Below are positions 58,974 through 64,000 of a stretch of DNA of 64,000 nucleotides, piece by piece. Under the pieces are notes generated by a model that saw only the letters and a list, made by a program, of their open reading frames with translations, was not told the DNA's origin and searched no databases. Made by a program: the position numbers and the translations under genes. Source of the DNA: Corallococcus sp. EGB (GTDB lineage Bacteria; Myxococcota; Myxococcia; Myxococcales; Myxococcaceae); contig NZ_CP079946.1 in the NCBI RefSeq assembly GCF_019968905.1, forward strand, positions 3,100,001 to 3,164,000. The letters are read 5' to 3'. Positions within the stretch are counted from its first letter, which is position 1; each line of letters opens with the position of its first letter.

Positions 58974-59707
58974 AGCCGTCGCTGAGGCACTTCTTCGACA
59001 GCATGGACGCGTACCTCGCGGGCCCTGCTGGTGCCGAAGGGTTGTTGAAGCTCTCCGCGTCGCACCCGGGCTGGGACGTGGATCCGGAGCGCATGGCGCT
59101 CTATGGCCAGTTCGTGCGCGGCCACGTGCGCTCCACACTGGAGAAGCTCTTCCCGCTGACGCGCGAGGCGGTGACGCCGGGAGCATGGGACGCGCTGGTG
59201 GAGGGCTACACCCTCACGCGGCCCGCGCGGCACTACGAGCTCAACCGCCTGGGCGAGGGCTTCGCGCCCTTCATCGCGGACGCCGCGGACAGCCGCGGGC
59301 TGCCTGCGTTCCTGCCCGCGCTCGCGCGCTTCGAGTGGACGGACTTCGCCGTGTTCGCCTCCGAGGAGGTCATCCCGGAGGCCGTGGAGCGCCTGACGCC
59401 CAACCCCACGCTGATGGTGCTGGAGCAGCCCTACCGGCTCTGCGCCTTCGTCCGGGCCCATGGCGCGCAAGCCGTGCCCGCGGAAGGGGAGGAGCTGGCG
59501 CTGCTCTGGCGCCACCCGGAGCGGCTGGTGACCTTCTACATGGAGGCCACGCCGCCCGCGCTGCTGGTGCTGAAGATGGCCGTGGAGGGCCTGTCCGAGG
59601 ACGCCGTCACCCACGCCACCGGCATGGCCGCGGCGGACGTCCACGCGGAGGTGGTGCGCTTCGCGAAGGACGGGCTGGTGCTCCTGCCGGCGTCGGCTCT
59701 TTCCTGA
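58970..59707 (+). CDS. DUF2063 RiPP maturation partner, HvfC/BufC-like
   Basis: The 245-residue protein begins MKPSLRHFFDSMDAYLAGPA. It has the DUF2063 N-terminal helical domain (ALYGQFVRGHVRSTLEKLFP and LTREAVTPGAWDALVEGY) and a C-terminal part with strands and a possible winged-helix (AVEGLSEDAVTHATGMAAAD). Such proteins bind precursor peptides and deliver them to the MNIO enzyme. The start overlaps the MNIO stop, indicating coupled translation. Confidence 0.88.
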   Translation: MKPSLRHFFDSMDAYLAGPAGAEGLLKLSASHPGWDVDPERMALYGQFVRGHVRSTLEKLFPLTREAVTPGAWDALVEGYTLTRPARHYELNRLGEGFAPFIADAADSRGLPAFLPALARFEWTDFAVFASEEVIPEAVERLTPNPTLMVLEQPYRLCAFVRAHGAQAVPAEGEELALLWRHPERLVTFYMEATPPALLVLKMAVEGLSEDAVTHATGMAAADVHAEVVRFAKDGLVLLPASALS

Positions 59708-59836
59708 GGAACGTCTTCTTCCGGGCGGTTTCGCCGCAGCACGTCAAGCCTCAAGTGTCCTTCGCGGATCCTTTCGTGAAGACGCATGGCTAGGTTTGCG
59801 TCCAACATCGCGCAGGAACCCACCCGGAGGTTTTCC

Positions 59837-60400
59837 ATGAAGAAGACGCTGACCGCCGTGCTGCTGTCGCTGACCCTCGCCGCGCCCGTGATGGCCAAGG
59901 AGATTGCGGGGGTGAAGTACCCGGATACCGCCACCGTGGCCGGCAAGGAGCTGAAGCTCAACGGCGTGGGCCTGCGCAAGAAGGCCATCTTCAAGGTCTA
60001 CACCCTGGGCCTCTACGTGGAGAACCCCACGCAGGACGCCACCGCGCTGCTCAACGCGGACGAGGTCAAGCGCGTGCGCATGTTCATGAAGCGCGACCTC
60101 AAGAAGGAGCAGATCACCGAGGCCATCGAGAACGGCTTCAAGAAGAGCGCGGGCGCGAACATGCCCAAGCTCCAAGCGCGCCTGGACAACTTCAAGAACG
60201 CCATCCCCCCGGAGGTGAAGGAGGGCCAGGAGCTGACGCTGACCTACGTGCCCGGCAAGGGCACCACCGTGCAGGTGACGGGCGGCCAGTCCATCGAAGT
60301 GGAGGGCAAGGACTTCGCGGACGCGCTCTTCTCCGTGTGGCTGGGCAAGGACCCCGTGGACAGCGGCCTGAAGGAAGGCATCCTCGGCAAGGAGGACTGA
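59837..60400 (+). CDS. Chalcone-isomerase-like periplasmic protein
   Basis: The 187-residue protein has a signal peptide (MKKTLTAVLLSLTLAAPVMA). Its domain matches the chalcone isomerase-like family (VKYPDTATVAGKELKLNGVG, KVYTLGLYVENPTQDATALL, VFRKDL-type segment MFMKRDLKKEQITEAI and DFADALFSVWLGKDPVD). Bacterial members may bind fatty acids and lack proven isomerase activity. ATG 59837 follows GGAGG. It lies 129 bases after the DUF2063 gene and is followed by a strong terminator, so it may belong to the same locus. Confidence 0.8.
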   Translation: MKKTLTAVLLSLTLAAPVMAKEIAGVKYPDTATVAGKELKLNGVGLRKKAIFKVYTLGLYVENPTQDATALLNADEVKRVRMFMKRDLKKEQITEAIENGFKKSAGANMPKLQARLDNFKNAIPPEVKEGQELTLTYVPGKGTTVQVTGGQSIEVEGKDFADALFSVWLGKDPVDSGLKEGILGKED

Positions 60401-60432
60401 GCCTCCTCGCGTTTCACCCCCAGTCCTTCGCG

Positions 60433-60482
60433 CGCCCCGCGAGCGTCCCCTCTTCACGCGGAGGGGGCGTTTTCGCGGGGCG
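60433..60482 (+). terminator. Nested intrinsic terminator after the chalcone-isomerase-like gene
   Basis: An inner 9-bp stem (CGTCCCCTC with GAGGGGGCG) is followed by TTTT at 60470-60473. Outer arms CGCCCCGCG and CGCGGGGCG enclose it and form an alternative pairing over the T-run. It ends the transcription unit begun upstream. Confidence 0.78.
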
Positions 60483-60589
60483 TCGTCGTTTTCACGCGCG
60501 GCGCCATTGCTTCAATGGTGGACAGCCGCGGACGCCCCTGTCACAGGCGAGTGAGCTGAAACTGGAATGCCCCCGCGCATCAGGGGTTG

Positions 60590-62773
60590 ATGCGCGCCGG
60601 ATCCTCACCCCTGTCCGAGCTGGAGAACGCTTTGAAGCGACTGGCCCTGTTCGCTGCCTCCTGTGTCCTTGGCGCCGCCTGCAAGACGGCGGAGCCCACC
60701 CCCGAGCCGCCCCAGGCCTCCACCCCGGCCCCCGTGGCCGCCGCCGCGCCGGCCACGCCCGCGCCCGCTCCGGAGGCTTCGAATGTCCCCATGTCCGAGC
60801 GCCCCATGCCGCCGGGCCTGGACGCCGCGGTGATGGACCCGTCCGTGAACCCCTGTGACGACTTCTACCAGTACGCCTGTGGCGGCTGGCTGAAGACCAC
60901 GGAGATCCCCGCCGAGCGCGCGCGCTGGAGCCGCGGCTTCGAGACGGTGGCCGAGCGCAACCAGGCCGTGCTGCGCGACATCCTCACCAAGGCCGCGGAG
61001 GGGCAGGAGCAGGGCACCCCGGAAGAGAAGAAGCTGGGGGACTTCTACGGCTCCTGCATGGACGAGGCGAAGCTGGAGCAGTCGCTGCCCACGCTGCGCA
61101 CGTACCTGGCGAAGATCAACGGCATGAAGACGCCGCAGGACGTGGCCAAGGCGGTGGCGTGGCTGCACGCGCGCGACGTCAACGCGCTCTTCCGCGTGGG
61201 GTCGGATCAGGACCAGAAGGACTCCACGCAGGTCATCGCCTACGTGGACGCCGGCGGCCTGGGCCTGCCGGACCGCGACTACTACCTCAAGCCGGACGCG
61301 AAGATGCGCGAGGCGCGCACCGCGTACCAGGCGCACGTGCAGAAGGTGTTCGAGCTGTTGGGCGACGCGCCCTTCGTGGCCAGCCGCAAGGCCACGGGCA
61401 TCATGGCCATCGAGACGCGGCTGGCCAACGCGCGGCTGCCCAAGGACGAGACGCGCGAGCCGGAGAAGGTCTACCACCGCCTGGAGCGCCAGGGCCTGAA
61501 GCAGCTGGCGCCCGCCTTCCAGTGGGACACGTACTTCGCGCAGGTGGGGTTGCCGCCGGGTGAAGCGCTCAACGTGACGCAGCCGAAGTTCTTCTCGGAG
61601 GTGTCCGCGCTGGTGCGCCAGCAGCGCCCCGGCGACCTGGGGCCGTACCTGTCCTACCACCTGGTGAAGGACGTGCAGACCGCGCTGCCCAAGGCGCTGC
61701 GCGACGAGTTCTTCCGCTTCGAGTCCTCGGTGCTCACCGGCGCCAAGGCGGACCTGGCGCGCTGGAAGAAGTGCGTGGACGCCACGGACGACGCGCTCCC
61801 GCACGCCCTGGCCAAGCCCTTCATCGCGCGCACGTTCGGCGCGGACGGCAAGGCCACCACGCTGGACATGGTCCAGCAGATCGAGCAGTCCTTCGAGCGC
61901 AACCTGGACACGCTGTCCTGGATGGACGCGGACACGAAGGCCCAGGCGCTGGTGAAGGTGAAGAAGATCACCAACAAGATCGGCTACCCGGACCAGTGGC
62001 GCAGCTACGACGGTCTGACGGTGAAGCGCGACTCGTTCCTGGACAACCTGCTGGCGGCGGACGCGTTCGAGCAGGCGCGCCAGCTGCGCAAGGTGGGCCA
62101 GCCGGTGGACCGCCAGGAGTGGTTCATGTCGCCGCCCACGGTGAACGCCTACTACAACGCGGCCACCAACGAGATTGTGTTCCCGGCGGGCATCCTCCAG
62201 CCGCCGTTCTTCGGGCGGGACGCTTCCGCGGCGGTGAACTTCGGCGCCATGGGCATGGTGGTGGGCCACGAAATCACGCACGGCTTCGACGACGAGGGCC
62301 GCCAGTTCGACGCGGACGGCAACCTGCGCACGTGGTGGACCCCGGCGTCGGACAAGGCCTTCCGCGAGCGCGTGGCCTGCGTGAAGAACCAGTATGACGG
62401 GTACACCGCCGTGGACGACGTGAAGGTGAACGGCAAGCTCACCCTGGGCGAGAACGTCGCGGACCTGGGCGGCCTCAAGCTGGCGTACGCGGCCATGGAG
62501 GCGTACCTGGCGAAGCACCCGGACCAGGCGGCGAAGGCCAGCTCCTACCGCTTCACGCCGGGGCAGCAGTTCTTCCTCGCGCACGCGCAATCGTGGTGCT
62601 CGAAGATTCGTAACGAGGCTGCGCGGCAGCGGGCGATGACGGATTCGCACTCGCCGGCGTTCCTGCGCGTGAAGGGGCCGGATGTGAACCTGCCGCAGTT
62701 CCAGCAGGCCTTCTCCTGCCCCGCGGGGTCGCCGATGGTGGCGCCCGCCGCGAACCGCTGTGAGGTGTGGTAG
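60590..62773 (+). CDS. M13-family (neprilysin/PepO-type) metallopeptidase lipoprotein
   Basis: About 727 residues. The N-terminus has a lipoprotein signal with lipobox LGAAC, then a Pro/Ala-rich linker. The catalytic part has SVNPCDDFYQYACGGWL, NAYYNAATNEIVFPAGILQP, the zinc motif HEITH at about 560-564, TLGENVADLGGLKLAY with the third ligand and a C-terminal Cys-rich end CRVW-like (RCEVW). M13 enzymes cut small peptides. ATG 60590 follows AGGGG; a TTG at 60632 would give a typical short lipoprotein signal (LKRLALFAASCVLGAAC) and may be the true start. Confidence 0.9.
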   Translation: MRAGSSPLSELENALKRLALFAASCVLGAACKTAEPTPEPPQASTPAPVAAAAPATPAPAPEASNVPMSERPMPPGLDAAVMDPSVNPCDDFYQYACGGWLKTTEIPAERARWSRGFETVAERNQAVLRDILTKAAEGQEQGTPEEKKLGDFYGSCMDEAKLEQSLPTLRTYLAKINGMKTPQDVAKAVAWLHARDVNALFRVGSDQDQKDSTQVIAYVDAGGLGLPDRDYYLKPDAKMREARTAYQAHVQKVFELLGDAPFVASRKATGIMAIETRLANARLPKDETREPEKVYHRLERQGLKQLAPAFQWDTYFAQVGLPPGEALNVTQPKFFSEVSALVRQQRPGDLGPYLSYHLVKDVQTALPKALRDEFFRFESSVLTGAKADLARWKKCVDATDDALPHALAKPFIARTFGADGKATTLDMVQQIEQSFERNLDTLSWMDADTKAQALVKVKKITNKIGYPDQWRSYDGLTVKRDSFLDNLLAADAFEQARQLRKVGQPVDRQEWFMSPPTVNAYYNAATNEIVFPAGILQPPFFGRDASAAVNFGAMGMVVGHEITHGFDDEGRQFDADGNLRTWWTPASDKAFRERVACVKNQYDGYTAVDDVKVNGKLTLGENVADLGGLKLAYAAMEAYLAKHPDQAAKASSYRFTPGQQFFLAHAQSWCSKIRNEAARQRAMTDSHSPAFLRVKGPDVNLPQFQQAFSCPAGSPMVAPAANRCEVW

Positions 62774-62800
62774 GCCTTCGGGCCCTACCTGGAGGACGTC

Positions 62801-63049
62801 ATGGGAATCTGCTCGTGGCTGGTGTTGGGCGGTATCGCGGGCTGGCTGGCCAGCATCATCAAGGGCACCAATGCCCGGATGGGGATGTTCGCCAACATCG
62901 TCGCCGGCATCGTCGGCGCGATGGTGGGCGGCTGGGTGTTCAGCTTCTTTGGCGGCAGCGGCGTGACGGGCTTCAACCTGTACTCGCTGCTGGTGGCCAC
63001 GGTGGGTGCCGTCATCCTCCTGTCCATCCTCCAAGTCATCCGCAGATGA
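62801..63049 (+). CDS. GlsB/YeaQ/YmgE-family stress-response membrane protein
   Basis: The 82-residue protein has three hydrophobic segments with small-residue motifs (SWLVLGGIAGWLASIIKG, MFANIVAGIVGAMVGGWVF and LLVATVGAVILLSILQVIR), as in transglycosylase-associated GlsB proteins. These are small stress-associated inner-membrane proteins of unclear function. It follows the M13 gene by 27 bases. Confidence 0.86.
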   Translation: MGICSWLVLGGIAGWLASIIKGTNARMGMFANIVAGIVGAMVGGWVFSFFGGSGVTGFNLYSLLVATVGAVILLSILQVIRR

Positions 63050-63066
63050 CTCCCGGCGGTCGCTGA

Positions 63067-64000
63067 CTAGAAGAGCGACAGCTGGGGTGAGGTGGAGGGC
63101 CGCGCGGGGCGCCGGAAGGTGTCCGGCGCGGCCTCCGTGACGGACGAGGCGCGCATGCCCACCTTGCGCGCCGCCGTCGCGAAGAGCTGGTGGATGGTCT
63201 GGGCGTAGAGCCCTTCGCCGCGCATGCGGTGCTTGAAGCGGCTGTCGGTGAGCTCCCCGCCGCGCGTCTCGCGGATGCGGTGCAGCACCCGGTCCGCGCG
63301 CAGGGGCAGCTTCGCGCGCAGGCGCTCCTCGAACACGGCCTGCACGGGGCCGGGCAGCCGCAGGAGCGTGTAGTGCGCGCGCGTGGCGCCGGCCTCGCGC
63401 GCGGCGGTGAGCACCCGCGCGATGTCCTCGTCGTTGAGGCCGGGGATGATGGGGGCCACGGACACGGCCACGTCGATGCCGGCCTCCGTCAGCTTGCGGA
63501 TGGCGGCCAGGCGCCGCCTGGGCGTGGCCACGAGCGGCTCCATGGCGCGCGCCAGCTCCTCGTTGTGGAAGGGGAGGCTGATGCTCACGAAGAGCTTCGT
63601 CTCCGCCGCCAGGCGCTGGAGCACGTCCAGGTCGCGCTCAATCAGCACGCCCTTGGTGACGATGCCTACGGGGTTGCGGTACTCGGCGCAGACCTCCAGG
63701 CACCGGCGGGTGAGCTGGAGTGACGCCTCCAGGGGCTGGTAGCAGTCCGTGACGCCGCTGAAGACGACCGTCTCTCCCTTCCACGACGGGCGGTCGAAGG
63801 CCTCGCGCAGGAGCTCCGGGGCGTTGGATTTGACGACGAGGCGCGTCTCGAAGTCGGTGCCCGCGCCGAAGTCCAGGTACTGGTGCGTGGGGCGCGCGTA
63901 GCAGTAGGCGCAGGCGTGGAGGCAGCCCCGGTACGGGTTGACGCTCCAGGAGAAGCACACGTCCGGGCTGTCGTTGCTCGCGATGATGGAGCGGCTGTGG
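63067..64000 (-). CDS. PA0069/Rv2578c-family radical SAM protein (5' end outside window)
   Basis: The gene runs off the right edge. The visible frame reads HSRSIIASNDSPDVCFSWSV, then NPYRGCLHACAYCYARPTHQ with the radical SAM CxxxCxxC motif (Cys-Leu-His-Ala-Cys-Ala-Tyr-Cys), then ETRLVVKSNAPELLREAFDR, GVTDCYQPLEASLQLTRRCL and SVAPIIPGLND, a spore-photoproduct-lyase-related layout. An internal GTG at 63960 is not the start because conserved sequence continues upstream. Function of the family is unproven. It converges on the GlsB-like gene. Confidence 0.9.
   Translation of the reverse strand, partial: HSRSIIASNDSPDVCFSWSVNPYRGCLHACAYCYARPTHQYLDFGAGTDFETRLVVKSNAPELLREAFDRPSWKGETVVFSGVTDCYQPLEASLQLTRRCLEVCAEYRNPVGIVTKGVLIERDLDVLQRLAAETKLFVSISLPFHNEELARAMEPLVATPRRRLAAIRKLTEAGIDVAVSVAPIIPGLNDEDIARVLTAAREAGATRAHYTLLRLPGPVQAVFEERLRAKLPLRADRVLHRIRETRGGELTDSRFKHRMRGEGLYAQTIHQLFATAARKVGMRASSVTEAAPDTFRRPARPSTSPQLSLF

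Noticed and set aside
60605-63034. Open frame of about 800 codons on the minus strand opposite the M13 peptidase
   Set aside because: It is antisense to a well-supported peptidase and has the Arg/His/Val-rich composition typical of shadows in GC-rich DNA.
1-64000. Search for transposases, integrases, phage genes and att-like repeats around the tRNA-Leu
   Set aside because: No such proteins are seen, and the tRNA has no duplicated 3' end in the window. Composition is uniform apart from small AT-rich control regions.

Overview
The window is very GC-rich, densely packed bacterial chromosome with strong G/C bias at third codon positions. It is almost certainly from a myxobacterium of the Myxococcaceae, and Corallococcus or Myxococcus is my best guess. 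That assignment is inference. It rests on a complete mevalonate operon, many lipoproteins, DUF4388 regulators, sigma54-type promoters, a RamB-like regulator, M13 and other secreted proteases, and dispersed ruv genes. I see no insertion sequence, prophage, integron, CRISPR array or rRNA. The only tRNA is a tRNA-Leu.

Layout. 1-5181: mevalonate operon running to isopentenyl diphosphate (fni end, class II HMG-CoA reductase, mevalonate kinase, diphosphomevalonate decarboxylase, phosphomevalonate kinase). 5212-9240: an outer-membrane barrel divergent from an alkaline-phosphatase-fold enzyme plus a flippase-like membrane protein. 9279-14834 (minus): tRNA-Leu with its own promoter and terminator, then a complete ISC iron-sulfur operon (iscS-iscU-iscA-hscB-hscA-fdx) with a near-consensus promoter, an IscR-like site and an internal terminator. 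15051-22180: SPFH protein, DsbD-like protein, DTW-domain enzyme, and an ECF sigma factor with two zinc-finger anti-sigma-like proteins. 22467-26353: secreted peptidases and partner lipoproteins. 26400-30616: rtcR and divergent rtcBA, with a sigma54 promoter and a structured element between rtcB and rtcA. 30754-35850: an Fpg-like glycosylase, small proteins, a DUF4388 regulator, yebC, ruvC and ruvA. 36137-45945: propeller-type lipoprotein, altered metallo-beta-lactamase-fold protein, ruvB, lpxC behind a sigma54-type promoter, a DsbA-like lipoprotein and a second DUF4388 protein. 46004-55407: pepA, a TSUP transporter with its DUF1634 partner, a TPR protein, the RamB-like regulator, fabF, a thioesterase and a TetR regulator. 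55510-64000: secreted lipoproteins, YceI, a three-gene RiPP-like locus, a chalcone-isomerase-like protein, an M13 peptidase, a GlsB-type membrane protein and the start of a radical-SAM gene.

The strongest candidate for a little-described system is 57732-59707. An 81-residue lipoprotein ends in a repeated Gly-Ser-Cys tail and is followed by an MNIO (DUF692) enzyme and a DUF2063 partner. This is the arrangement of HvfABC/bufferin-type post-translationally modified metal-binding peptides, but with a lipid-anchored precursor. An intrinsic terminator separates the precursor gene from the two maturation genes. Other points worth attention are the nested hairpin between rtcB and rtcA, the ISC operon control region without iscR beside it, a roughly 50-residue insertion in IscS, an Fpg-family protein lacking the catalytic N-terminal proline, and palindromic operators upstream of the RamB-like gene and of a propeller lipoprotein.
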